21,734 nucleotides of DNA from an uncultured Eubacteriales bacterium (GCA_900540545.1 UQGJ01000040.1:1-21734); one strand, 5' to 3'. Shown: positions 1-8,180, numbered from the stretch's first letter. The notes: generated by a model not told the origin, from the letters alone. A program made the numbers and translations.

Positions 1-47
1 TTCTTTCGGTTCCTTTCTCAAACGAGAAAGGAACGCCCCCGGCAGGG
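1..47. repeat. Dispersed hairpin repeat R1, copy 1
   Basis: A 47-bp unit that recurs at 12813-12859 with a single mismatch. It contains a perfect 11-bp inverted repeat (GTTCCTTTCTC / GAGAAAGGAAC) around a short loop, then a GC-rich tail. In copy 2 the first bases form the T-tract of a terminator, so copy 1 probably also follows a terminator lying just left of the window (inference). A second small hairpin (CAGGGC / GCCCTG, 43-57) follows directly. No coding potential is evident. Confidence 0.85.
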
Positions 48-62
48 CCCCGCCCTGACAAA

Positions 63-94
63 ACAGCCCGCGTCTTATAAAAGACGCGGGCTGT
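63..94 (-). terminator. Intrinsic terminator of azlCD
   Basis: Perfect 14-bp stem (63-76 with 81-94) and a 4-base loop. It lies just beyond the azlD stop codon, and on the minus strand is followed by a short T-run (TTTTG). The stem is GC-rich and the position is exactly right for the end of the azlC-azlD transcript. Confidence 0.85.
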
Positions 95-96
95 CC

Positions 97-432
97 TCAT
101 ACAAAAACGATTTGCACCAGCACCATATAAAGCACCGTCCCCCCAAAGATGGAAAGCAAATTGTTGTGCTTCCAGACGTGCAGCCCCACCACCGCCCCGC
201 AGGCGATGAGATTTGGGACCCACCCCGGCGCGGCGGCGAAGCTGACCGTCCGCAGGCAGTAGACGATGAGCATGGCGATGACCGCCGGGGGCAGGACCTT
301 GCCCAGGTAGAGCACCAGCTTGGGCGGCGTGCCCCCCCGGTCGAAGAGAAGGAAGGGCAGCGCCCGGGTCAAAAAGGTCACCACGGCCATGACGGCGATA
401 GAGGCCACGGCCTGACCAGTCGTCAAAACCAT
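97..432 (-). CDS. azlD: AzlD family branched-chain amino acid export subunit
   Basis: This 111-residue hydrophobic protein is the small subunit of the AzlCD exporter, which moves branched-chain amino acids and their analogues out of the cell. About four membrane segments are visible, with the family features TRALPF near residues 22-27 and a conserved region around LPPAVIAMLIVYCLR. The length fits the family (about 100-110 residues). The ATG at 432 directly abuts the azlC stop codon, and its ribosome binding site (AAGGAGG, 8 nt upstream) lies inside the end of azlC, so the two are translated from one message. Pairing with azlC makes the call firm. The exact substrate (leucine, isoleucine, valine or another amino acid) cannot be read from sequence. 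Confidence 0.93.
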   Translation of the reverse strand: MVLTTGQAVASIAVMAVVTFLTRALPFLLFDRGGTPPKLVLYLGKVLPPAVIAMLIVYCLRTVSFAAAPGWVPNLIACGAVVGLHVWKHNNLLSIFGGTVLYMVLVQIVFV

Positions 433-1143
433 TTACACCGCCTCCTTTCCCGCCGCGTCCCGGCTGTCGTCCAGCCTGGCCCGGAGGACCAGCAGGGCGG
501 CGATGATGACGCACAGGGCCGGGATGAGCATGGCGTCGGCCCCCAGGACTACCAGGGAGAGGACCGTGATGCCGCAGCCCAGCAGGGCGGGCAGATGGGA
601 GCGGTAGGTCTGCCACTGGTCCACGGCGATGACCAGAAACAGGGCGGTCATGGCGAAGTCGATGCCCTGGGTGTTGAAGTGGATCAGCGCCCCGGCCACG
701 CTGCCGATGACCGACCCGGCGATCCAGTAGATGTGGTCCAGCACGGCGATGGCGAAGTAGTAGGCGTGGGGGTCCACCCGCTCCGGCACCCGGGCGGAGG
801 AGAGCAGGGCGTAGGTCTCGTCGGTGAGGGAGAAGATCATGTAGAGCTTCTTGACCCCCATGCCCTTGAATTTTTCCAGCATGGACAGGCCGTAGACCAG
901 GTGGCGGAAGTTGAGGATCAGGGTCATCACGGCCACGCTGACCAGCCCCGCCCCCGTCTCCAGCAGGCCCACCCCCATGTACTGCCCCGACCCGGCGTAG
1001 ATGGTCAGAGACATGAAAAAGGCCCAGATGAAGTTGTAGCCGATGGCCTGGAGCATGAGGCCGAAGGCGATGCCGATGGACAGATACCCCATCAGCACCG
1101 GCACCGTGGCCGGAAAGGCGGCGCGGAACGCCCGGCGGTACAT
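433..1143 (-). CDS. azlC: AzlC family branched-chain amino acid export permease
   Basis: Large subunit (236 residues) of the AzlCD exporter. The N-terminus MYRRAFRAAFPATVPVLMGY and the following GIAFGLMLQ and SLTIYAGSGQ segments are typical of AzlC, as is the central NFRHLVYGLS motif and the SLTDETYAL segment. Several membrane helices are apparent. I chose ATG 1143 because AAGGGG sits about 8 nt upstream. A longer frame from a TTG at 1167 exists but lacks a ribosome binding site. It is the first gene of a two-gene operon with azlD, ending at the 63-94 terminator. ilvE elsewhere in the window also handles branched-chain amino acids, but it is not in the same operon. Confidence 0.93.
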   Translation of the reverse strand: MYRRAFRAAFPATVPVLMGYLSIGIAFGLMLQAIGYNFIWAFFMSLTIYAGSGQYMGVGLLETGAGLVSVAVMTLILNFRHLVYGLSMLEKFKGMGVKKLYMIFSLTDETYALLSSARVPERVDPHAYYFAIAVLDHIYWIAGSVIGSVAGALIHFNTQGIDFAMTALFLVIAVDQWQTYRSHLPALLGCGITVLSLVVLGADAMLIPALCVIIAALLVLRARLDDSRDAAGKEAV

Positions 1144-1190
1144 GGTCAACACCCCTTTGTGTCCCAAAAACTTTATCAGTGTAAATCAAA

Positions 1191-1219
1191 AGTGTAAGCG
1201 TTTCGGGGGCAAATTGCAA
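1191..1219 (-). promoter_or_regulatory. Candidate sigma-70 promoter for azlCD
   Basis: On the minus strand, TTGCAA (1214-1219) and TACACT (1191-1196) are separated by 17 bp. The predicted start would give a leader of about 40 nt before the azlC ATG. The heptamer TTACACT occurs twice with a 13-bp period (1178-1184 and 1191-1197) and overlaps the -10 box, so it could be an operator. Matches are only 4 of 6 per box. Confidence 0.35.
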
Positions 1220-1258
1220 GCCCCCCGGCCCCTTTTCTCTCTTTTGATAAATTGGGGG

Positions 1259-1288
1259 TTGCTTTTCCCGGGATTTTTGTATCATACT
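1259..1288 (+). promoter_or_regulatory. Candidate promoter for the lipid kinase-activator operon
   Basis: TTGCTT (1259-1264) and CATACT (1283-1288), 18 bp apart, precede the lipid kinase gene by about 90 bp. Both boxes are imperfect. It would be divergent from the azlCD promoter in the same intergenic region. Confidence 0.35.
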
Positions 1289-1326
1289 AGGGGATAAGAA
1301 CGACAAGGGGGCCGAGAGGCGTGTGC

Positions 1327-1350
1327 GTAGGGGCGGCCTGTGGCCGCCCG
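1327..1350. repeat. Short palindromic repeat R2 (GTAGGGGC family), copy 1
   Basis: GTAGGGGCGG leads into an 8-bp GC-only stem (1331-1338 with 1342-1349). Related units occur at 12483-12494 (inverted) and 12516-12540. Here the hairpin lies in the leader of the lipid kinase gene, about 15 bp before its ribosome binding site. Confidence 0.6.
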
Positions 1351-1377
1351 CCGCCCCCGCGGAAAAAGAGGTAGCGT

Positions 1378-2271
1378 ATGAAGCGGTTGCTGTTTATCTA
1401 TAATCCCCAGGCGGGCAAGGGGGTCATCCGGTCCAATCTGGCCGGGGTGGTGGACACCTTCACCAAGGCGGGGTATCTGGTCACGGTCTGGCCCACCCAG
1501 GGCAAGGCCGACGCCACCCGGGTGGCCGCCCGGCAGGGCTGGTGGTACGACCGGGTGGTCTGCTGCGGCGGGGACGGCACCCTCAACGAGACGGTGTCCG
1601 GCCTGCTGACCCTGGAGTCCCCGCCGGTGCTGGGCTACATCCCCGCCGGGACCACCAACGACTTCTCCAAGAACCTGGCCCTGCCCAGGGGCATCCAGAA
1701 GGCGGCCCAGACCGCCGTGGAGGGCGTCCCCCGGCCCTGCGACATGGGGCGGTTCAACGACCGCACCTTCGTCTACGTGGCCGCCTTCGGGGCCTTCACC
1801 GACGTGAGCTACGCTACCCCCCAGGAGTTCAAGAACGCCTTCGGCCACCTGGCCTACCTCCTGGAGGGGGCCACCAAGCTGGGGGACCTGGGCAAGGGCT
1901 ACCGCCTGGTGGTGGAGCACGACGGCGGGACCATCGAGGACGACTTCATCTACGGCATGGTGACCAACACCACCTCCGTGGGCGGCTTCAAGATATTTCC
2001 GCCCCAGCACGTGGCCCTGGACGACGGCCAGTTCGAGGTGGTCCTGGTCCGCCAGCCCAAGCGCCCCGGCGACCTCCAGGACGCCCTGCTGTCCCTGGCC
2101 CGGCAGTCCGCCGAGGGCAGTCGCCAGGTGGAGGCCTTCCACACCAAGCGCCTGACGGTCCGGTCCTGGGGTGAGCTGCCCTGGACCCTGGACGGCGAGT
2201 ACGGCGGCGCCCCAGAGCTGGCCCACATCGAAAATCTCCACCAGGCCATCACCCTGGTCTGGGGCAAGTGA
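1378..2271 (+). CDS. YegS/DgkB-type lipid kinase (diacylglycerol kinase family)
   Basis: A 297-residue member of the DAGK catalytic family (YegS/BmrU/DgkB), soluble or peripheral enzymes that phosphorylate diacylglycerol or related lipids with ATP. The N-terminal IYNPQAGKG (residues 7-15) and the nucleotide-binding GGDGTLNE (64-71) are diagnostic. IPAGTTNDF follows, and the C-terminal half has the expected beta-sandwich pattern ending with WTLDGEYG. Length matches the family. ATG 1378 has AAAGAGGT about 5 nt upstream. The next gene, a sigma-54 activator, starts 20 bp after the stop, so the two are likely co-transcribed. The lipid substrate (diacylglycerol, undecaprenol or other) is not decidable; DgkB-like recycling of diacylglycerol from lipoteichoic acid synthesis is the default guess. 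Confidence 0.92.
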   Translation: MKRLLFIYNPQAGKGVIRSNLAGVVDTFTKAGYLVTVWPTQGKADATRVAARQGWWYDRVVCCGGDGTLNETVSGLLTLESPPVLGYIPAGTTNDFSKNLALPRGIQKAAQTAVEGVPRPCDMGRFNDRTFVYVAAFGAFTDVSYATPQEFKNAFGHLAYLLEGATKLGDLGKGYRLVVEHDGGTIEDDFIYGMVTNTTSVGGFKIFPPQHVALDDGQFEVVLVRQPKRPGDLQDALLSLARQSAEGSRQVEAFHTKRLTVRSWGELPWTLDGEYGGAPELAHIENLHQAITLVWGK

Positions 2272-2291
2272 GAAAAGAGGAGGGGCGGGAT

Positions 2292-3815
<1,524 letters not shown>

Positions 3816-3871
3816 ATTCACCACGTAGAAAAGAGAAGGGATTCCAGACGGATTCCCGTAAAAACCGATGC

Positions 3872-3923
3872 CAAAGGGCCGGGATGGGCGGTGAAAAAAT
3901 TCACCATCTGTCCCGGCCCTTTG
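3872..3923. other. 13-bp stem hairpin carrying UAS3 in its loop; possible terminator of the activator gene
   Basis: A perfect 13-bp inverted repeat (3872-3884 with 3911-3923) encloses a 26-bp loop containing the UAS3 dyad, which can form its own inner stem. After the stem the plus strand has only TTTG, so intrinsic termination would be weak. It may act as an attenuator between the activator gene and the downstream operon, or as a cruciform that presents UAS3. Which of these applies is not decidable from sequence. Confidence 0.6.
3890..3905. promoter_or_regulatory. Candidate enhancer site UAS3 (GGTGAAAAAATTCACC)
   Basis: Perfect 6+6 bp dyad with an A4 spacer. It starts 83 bp after UAS2, close to eight helical turns, so all three sites would face the same side of the DNA. 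It is about 115 bp upstream of the -24 element. Confidence 0.8.
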
Positions 3924-4005
3924 CGGGCGCGGCGGCGGGGGAGAAACAGGCGAAGCGGCTGCCGCGCAAGGGATACATGGATTTTGCACTTTGAGATTGG
4001 AAAGT

Positions 4006-4021
4006 TGGCATGGGGGTTGCT
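4006..4021 (+). promoter_or_regulatory. Sigma-54 (-24/-12) promoter of the BKACE operon
   Basis: TGGCATGGGGGTTGCT closely matches the sigma-54 consensus TGGCAC-N5-TTGCA/T. The invariant GG (4007-4008) and GC (4019-4020) have the required 12-bp offset. The predicted start near 4032 leaves a leader of about 34 nt before the ATG at 4066. The gene immediately upstream encodes a sigma-54 activator, which supports the call strongly. Confidence 0.9.
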
Positions 4022-4065
4022 TTTATAGGGGTCGCTCAAAAACCTTGGGAAAGAGAGGCAGACCC

Positions 4066-4902
4066 ATGAAAAAGACCATCATCACGGTGGCGACCACGGG
4101 CGCGTGGCCGAAGAAGCGGGACAACCCCCATGTCCCCATGACCCCGGCGGAGATTGCCGAGGACGTATACGCCTGCTGGAAGGCCGGGGCCGCCGTGGCC
4201 CACCTCCACATGCGGGACGACGACGGCAACGGCACCATGGACAAGGAGAAGTTCCGCCAGACGGTAGAGCTGCTCCGCCAGACCCACCCCGACTGCGACG
4301 TCATCCTCAACATGACCACCTCCGGCGACCTGAACGCCACCGACGCCACCCGGCAGGCCCACCTGGAGGAACTGCGGCCGGAGATGGCCTCCTTCGACTG
4401 CGGCAGCATGAACTGGCTCCACTCCAGCCTCTTCCTCAACCCTCCGGCTTTCCTGGAGCAGTTGGGGCAGAATATGCAGGCCTGGGGCGTAAAGCCGGAG
4501 ATCGAGGCCTTCGACCCCGGCATGATCGCCAACGCCGCCTATTACCTCAAGAAGGGGGTCCTCAAAGCCCCCCTCCACTTTCAGTTCTGCATGGGCTGCG
4601 CCAACGGTATCCCCGGCACCATGAAGAACCTAGTGTTCATGAAGGAGACCATGGAATCCCTCTGCCCCGGCTCCACCTGGAGCTGCTTCGGCGTGGGCCA
4701 CTCCGCCATGGAGATGCTCTACGGCGCAGTGGCCATGGGCGGCCACATCCGGGTGGGCATGGAGGACAACGTGCTGTACGCCAAGGGCCAATTGGCCGAC
4801 TGCAATGCCCAGTTCGTGGAGCGGGCGGCCCGGATCATCCGGGAGTACGGCAATGAGGTGGCCACCCCCGCCGAGGCCCGCGAGATCTTGAGCCTGAAAT
4901 GA
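4066..4902 (+). CDS. Beta-keto acid cleavage enzyme (BKACE / Kce family, formerly DUF849)
   Basis: A 278-residue zinc-dependent enzyme of the family that transfers an acetyl unit between a beta-keto acid and acetyl-CoA, giving acetoacetate plus a new CoA ester or the equivalent. Kce acts on 3-keto-5-aminohexanoate in lysine fermentation; other members act on dehydrocarnitine or other beta-keto acids. The zinc-binding AHLHMRD motif places His46 and His48 at the positions known in Kce, and the later G-x-E-D motif gives Glu233 as the third ligand. ATG 4066 has AGAGAGG upstream. It is the first gene after the sigma-54 promoter and overlaps the zinc-ribbon gene by 4 nt. The usual lysine-fermentation partners (kamA, kamD/E, kdd, kal) are not adjacent, so the substrate remains open. 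Confidence 0.92.
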   Translation: MKKTIITVATTGAWPKKRDNPHVPMTPAEIAEDVYACWKAGAAVAHLHMRDDDGNGTMDKEKFRQTVELLRQTHPDCDVILNMTTSGDLNATDATRQAHLEELRPEMASFDCGSMNWLHSSLFLNPPAFLEQLGQNMQAWGVKPEIEAFDPGMIANAAYYLKKGVLKAPLHFQFCMGCANGIPGTMKNLVFMKETMESLCPGSTWSCFGVGHSAMEMLYGAVAMGGHIRVGMEDNVLYAKGQLADCNAQFVERAARIIREYGNEVATPAEAREILSLK

Positions 4903-5087
4903 GCTGGGGCGTCTACTGGCTGTTCTACCGCTGCCCCGTCTGCGGCAAGCGGTTCAAATCCGGCGCCGACACCATCACCGACCCGGCCTTCGGCCGCTGC
5001 CCCGCCTGCGGGGCGGAGGGCGCCCTGGTGGGGGAGAGCGGCAAGACCGTCCCCCCCGACGCCAACGACTACGAGGACACGGATTGA
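4899..5087 (+). CDS. Small zinc-ribbon protein of unknown function
   Basis: A 62-residue protein with two CxxC pairs (Cys12/Cys15 and Cys34/Cys37), the second followed by Gly and the first by GKRF, which is the pattern of a rubredoxin-like zinc ribbon. The C-terminal third is acidic (ending DYEDTD) and probably disordered. I do not recognise a named family. The start codon overlaps the stop of the BKACE gene (ATGA) and has no clear ribosome binding site of its own, so it is translationally coupled. Sitting between the enzyme and its presumed transporter, under the same sigma-54 promoter, suggests an accessory role in that pathway, for example metal delivery or partner binding. That is inference. 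It could also be a neutral small gene, but the cysteine pattern argues for real coding. Confidence 0.75.
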   Translation: MSWGVYWLFYRCPVCGKRFKSGADTITDPAFGRCPACGAEGALVGESGKTVPPDANDYEDTD

Positions 5088-5130
5088 TCCGAGAGAAGAG
5101 AAAACAAGACAGAGAAAGAGGTATCCCGAC

Positions 5131-6516
5131 ATGCTGAAAAAGATTGCCAACGGCTGTAACAAGCTGGTCCAGCGCTATCTGCCGGACCCCTATATCTTCG
5201 CGCTCCTGCTCACCGCCCTGGTCTTCCTCCTGGGCATCATCGTCAACCGGGAGACCCCCCTGGCCATGGTGGCCCACTGGGGCGAGGGCTTCTGGGGCTT
5301 CCTGGGCTTCTCCATGCAGATGGTGCTGGTGGTGGTGCTGGGCAACTGCCTGGCCAACGCCCCCATCTTCCAGAAGCTGCTGCGGAATCTGGCCGGTATC
5401 CCCAAGAGCCCCCGGCAGGCCGTGGCCTTCTGCACCCTGGTCTCCGGCATCGCCTACCTGATCCAGTGGGGCTTCGGCCTGGTGGTGGGCGCCATCTTCG
5501 CCAAGGAGCTGGCCAAGCGGGTCCGGGGCGTGGACTACCGCCTGCTGGTGGCCTCCGCCTACTCCGCCTACATCCTCACCCTGACCACCAACTCCATCAT
5601 CCTCAAGGCGGCCAGCAACCCGGAGGACCTGCTGAAGGTCACCGGCGGCGTGGTCTCCCAGATCATCCCCATCACCCAGACTGCCTACTTCGCCCCCACC
5701 CTCATCGCCCTGGTGGTCATGCTGGTGGGCCTCATCTTCCTCAACGCCCGGATGCATCCCGCCCCGGAGGACACCTTCTGCATTGACCCCGCCGTCATCG
5801 AGCGGGAGGAGGCCGCCGAGCGGGCCGAGGCCGAGGCCCAGGCCAACCTGGACCGCAAGAGCATGACCCCCGCCGAGAAGCTGGAGAACAGCCGGGTGGT
5901 CACCGTCGTCACCTTCATCCTGGGCGCGGTGTACGTGGTCTATTACTTCGTCACCGGCGGCTTCAACCTGAGCATCGACATCGTGAACATGATGCTGCTG
6001 TTTCTGGGCATCCTGCTCCACCGCACCCCCATGGCCTACATCAAGGCCCTGGGCAACGCCATCAAGAGCGCCGTGGGCATCATCCTCCAGTTCCCCTTCT
6101 ATGCAGGCATCATGGGTATGATGACCGGCGTGAGCCCGGAGGGCGTCTCCCTGGCCGGCACCATCTCCAACGCCATCGCCTCCATCTCCAACCAGGGCAC
6201 CTTCCCCATCTTCACCTTCCTCTCCGCCGCCCTGGTGAACATGGCGGTGCCCTCCGCCGGCGGCCAGTGGGCGGTCCAGGCCCCCGTCATGTTCCCCGCC
6301 GCCCAGGCCCTGGGCGTCGGCAACGCCATTACCACCACCGCCATCGCCTGGGGCGACTCCTGGACCAACCTGATCCAGCCCTTCTGGGCCCTGCCCGTGC
6401 TGGGCATCGCCGGGCTGAAGGTCCGGGACATCATGGGCTACTGCGTGGTGGCCTGGCTGTTCACCGGCGTGGTCATCGTGGCCTCGCTGCTGGCCTGGAC
6501 CTTCCTCTTCGTGTAA
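5131..6516 (+). CDS. AtoE-type short-chain fatty acid transporter
   Basis: A 461-residue integral membrane protein of the AtoE / short-chain fatty acid transporter family (TIGR00366-like). It has many hydrophobic helices, an N-terminal KKIANGCNKLVQRYLPDPY, and the conserved NMAVPSAGGQWAVQAPV segment late in the protein. A charged, Glu/Ala-rich loop around residues 228-255 separates two hydrophobic halves. ATG 5131 has AAAGAGGT about 9 nt upstream. As third gene of the sigma-54 operon it probably imports the substrate or exports a short-chain acid product of the BKACE pathway (acetoacetate, butyrate or similar). In Escherichia coli atoE lies with atoDAB and is controlled by the sigma-54 activator AtoC, so the regulatory logic here is analogous, although the enzymes differ. 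Confidence 0.92.
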   Translation: MLKKIANGCNKLVQRYLPDPYIFALLLTALVFLLGIIVNRETPLAMVAHWGEGFWGFLGFSMQMVLVVVLGNCLANAPIFQKLLRNLAGIPKSPRQAVAFCTLVSGIAYLIQWGFGLVVGAIFAKELAKRVRGVDYRLLVASAYSAYILTLTTNSIILKAASNPEDLLKVTGGVVSQIIPITQTAYFAPTLIALVVMLVGLIFLNARMHPAPEDTFCIDPAVIEREEAAERAEAEAQANLDRKSMTPAEKLENSRVVTVVTFILGAVYVVYYFVTGGFNLSIDIVNMMLLFLGILLHRTPMAYIKALGNAIKSAVGIILQFPFYAGIMGMMTGVSPEGVSLAGTISNAIASISNQGTFPIFTFLSAALVNMAVPSAGGQWAVQAPVMFPAAQALGVGNAITTTAIAWGDSWTNLIQPFWALPVLGIAGLKVRDIMGYCVVAWLFTGVVIVASLLAWTFLFV

Positions 6517-6573
6517 GCGGGGCTGTCCCCCTTACAGATATCCATCCCTCCCATCCCCAACCAATCCCAATGG

Positions 6574-6605
6574 CAAAGGGGCGGACCTTGCGGTCCGCCC
6601 CTTTG
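6574..6605. terminator. Terminator between convergent genes
   Basis: Perfect 14-bp stem (6574-6587 with 6592-6605) with loop TTGC, located between the end of the AtoE-type gene and the end of the acyltransferase gene, which converge. The stem ends CCCCTTTG followed by TCGTCGTC on the plus strand. T-tracts are poor on both sides, but the position suits a bidirectional terminator. Confidence 0.75.
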
Positions 6606-6612
6606 TCGTCGT

Positions 6613-7623
6613 CTATGGCGTCCGCAGCCGGAACAGCCGCCCCAGCGGCGGGATGCGGACCAGGAGCCCGTGCAGGACCAGCGGCGCGCCCAGGGCCGCG
6701 GCCAGGGTGAGGGCGTACTTGACCGCGGACGGCCACCCCCATCGGGTGGTGAACACCGCCGTGACCAGCATGGGGAGGTAGTGGAAGAGGAAGATGGAGA
6801 AGCCCCGGGCCTCCCAGAAGGGATGAGATGTCCCCAGCCGGACCTGCCCATATCCCAGGGCGGCCAGACAGAACAGCCACGCAAAGAGGACGGTGGCCGG
6901 GTCGGACAGGAAGCCGGGGGCGGAAAAGCTGACGCCCCAGTACCGCGCCGTCGTAATCAGAAAGGCCGCCCCCGCCCCCAGGGCCAGGGGCAGGCGGGCC
7001 CGCCGCAGCCGCTCCAGCGCGGCCTCCCGGGAAAAGACCCAGTACCCCATCAGAAAGGCCGCCAGATAGGCTCCGTAGCGGTCCGGCCCCGGCAGGGCCA
7101 GGGTGGCGAGCCAGAATACCGGGAGCGTGAGGGCCAGGGCCGGCCACCCCCGCCGGCCCCACAGCCGGTCCAGCCCCCGCAGGGGCAGCAGGACCAGGGA
7201 ATAGAGGTACAGAAACAGCAAAAACCAGGCCGGCCCCATCCCCGCCAGCAGGGCCAGAAGGCAGACCACCGGCACGGGCAGCGCCCCAAAGTCCGCGCCC
7301 GTGCTCCACCAGGTGAAGGCGCACAGCGCGGGGGCGATGAAAATCAACACCCCCAGCAGCGGGAGCAGGAGGCCCCCCGCCCGCGCCCGGAGGAATTCCC
7401 CCGGGGTCCGCCGCTCCAGGGCGTACCGGGCCGCCATGCCGGAGAGCAGGAACATGAGGGGCATGATCCAGGGGTAGGTGAAGTAGCCCACCAGGTCCAG
7501 GGCGGGGATGCCCGCCCCCACCCCCAGGGGCATCCCGCAGGAGTTGAACATGCAGGCGACGTGGAAGGCCACGACGCAGAGAATGGTGATCCATTTGAGC
7601 TGGTCCATCCACACCCGTCTCAC
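6613..7623 (-). CDS. Acyltransferase-3 family membrane protein
   Basis: A polytopic protein of about 336 residues resembling the acyltransferase-3 family, membrane enzymes that O-acylate cell-surface sugars, peptidoglycan or lipids. Near the start it has MDQLKWITILCVVAFHVACMF, with the family's conserved histidine after the first helix, then WIMPLMFLLSGMAARYALERR, which matches the family's second signature (FFxxSG..a..l..r). About ten hydrophobic segments follow. I chose GTG 7623, overlapping the regulator stop as GTGA, because GGGAGGGG lies 8 nt upstream; ATG 7608 is the alternative and has a weak site. It is coupled to the XRE-AbrB regulator upstream, which probably controls it. The acceptor is unknown. 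Confidence 0.85.
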   Translation of the reverse strand: MRRVWMDQLKWITILCVVAFHVACMFNSCGMPLGVGAGIPALDLVGYFTYPWIMPLMFLLSGMAARYALERRTPGEFLRARAGGLLLPLLGVLIFIAPALCAFTWWSTGADFGALPVPVVCLLALLAGMGPAWFLLFLYLYSLVLLPLRGLDRLWGRRGWPALALTLPVFWLATLALPGPDRYGAYLAAFLMGYWVFSREAALERLRRARLPLALGAGAAFLITTARYWGVSFSAPGFLSDPATVLFAWLFCLAALGYGQVRLGTSHPFWEARGFSIFLFHYLPMLVTAVFTTRWGWPSAVKYALTLAAALGAPLVLHGLLVRIPPLGRLFRLRTP

Positions 7624-8078
7624 GGCAGAAGCCCCTCCCTCTCCCGCAGGGCGCGCTGGCCCTCCTTCACGTGGGCCATAAAGAGGTCGGGGTCCACCAG
7701 GGCCAGCCCCCGGGTCTCCAATGCCTCGTCCCCCAGCACCAGCAGGGCGTCCCCGGCCTTGATGTTGAAAAGGTCCCTGGCCTGCTTGGGGATGACGATC
7801 TGCCCCCGGTCCCCCACCGTGACCAGGCCGAACATGTGCTTGCCCTTGGGGGGCACCTCCGCCCCCATGGCCTGGGGGTCGAAGTGGACCAGGTCGTCCA
7901 GGGAGACCTGGAACAGCAGGGCCAGGGCGGCGCAGTTGTCCAAATCGGGCACCGTCTCGCCGCTCTCCCACTTGCTCACCGCCTGCCGGGAGACCTCCAG
8001 CCGCTCGGCCACCGCCTCCAGGGTCATCCGGTGCCGCCGCCGCAGGTCCCGCAGGTTTTCCGCGATGTGATTTTTCAT
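7620..8078 (-). CDS. XRE-type helix-turn-helix regulator fused to an AbrB-like domain
   Basis: A 152-residue DNA-binding protein with two recognisable modules. Residues 1-70 form an XRE/Cro helix-turn-helix (NLRDLRRRHRMTLEAVAERL, then SRQAVSKWESGETVPD). Residues of about 85-130 carry a swapped-hairpin AbrB/SpoVT-like element (VTVGDRGQIVIPKQARDLF). ATG 8078 has a near-perfect AGGAGGT about 9 nt upstream; a longer upstream frame has no such site. The stop overlaps the GTG of the acyltransferase gene, so the two genes form a coupled unit. The short region upstream contains the ilvE terminator and a candidate promoter. Its likely role is autoregulation of this two-gene unit, by inference. AbrB-like and XRE domains can each bind DNA, so the protein may bind as a bivalent dimer. 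Confidence 0.9.
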   Translation of the reverse strand: MKNHIAENLRDLRRRHRMTLEAVAERLEVSRQAVSKWESGETVPDLDNCAALALLFQVSLDDLVHFDPQAMGAEVPPKGKHMFGLVTVGDRGQIVIPKQARDLFNIKAGDALLVLGDEALETRGLALVDPDLFMAHVKEGQRALREREGLLP

Positions 8079-8102
8079 ACGTTTCCCACCTCCTTCCTCC
8101 CC

Positions 8103-8131
8103 AGAATACGGGCAACCGCCCGGAAAAACAA
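8103..8131 (-). promoter_or_regulatory. Candidate promoter of the XRE-AbrB gene overlapping the ilvE terminator tail
   Basis: On the minus strand TTGTTT (8126-8131) and TATTCT (8103-8108) are 17 bp apart. The -35 box is the T-tract of the ilvE terminator. Box matches are modest (3 and 4 of 6), so read-through from ilvE remains an alternative. Confidence 0.35.
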
Positions 8132-8132
8132 G

Positions 8133-8167
8133 CAAGCGGGCCTGACAGAGTGTGTCAGGCCCGCTTG
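8133..8167 (-). terminator. Intrinsic terminator of ilvE
   Basis: Perfect 15-bp stem (8133-8147 with 8153-8167), 5-base loop, followed on the minus strand by TTTTT within CTTGTTTTTCC-type sequence. It begins 13 bp after the ilvE stop codon. No T-tract exists on the plus side. Confidence 0.93.
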
Positions 8168-8180
8168 ACAAAAGCAGAGC

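Noticed and set aside
112..1197. Plus-strand frame opposite azlC-azlD
   Set aside because: Rich in His, Gln, Gly and Asp without a domain; azlC and azlD are clear on the other strand.
1204..1226. GGGGGC/GCCCCC inverted repeat in the azlC-lipid kinase gap as a terminator
   Set aside because: Only a 6-bp stem, no T-tract in the useful direction, and it overlaps the candidate azlC -35 box.
2268..2291. GTG at 2268 as the start of the sigma-54 activator
   Set aside because: It would overlap the lipid kinase gene, and the strong GAGGAGG site is placed for the ATG at 2292, not for this codon.
6670..8070. Long plus-strand frame across the acyltransferase and regulator genes
   Set aside because: Low complexity rich in Gln, Gly, Pro and Arg, no motif, and both minus-strand genes have good starts and family signatures.
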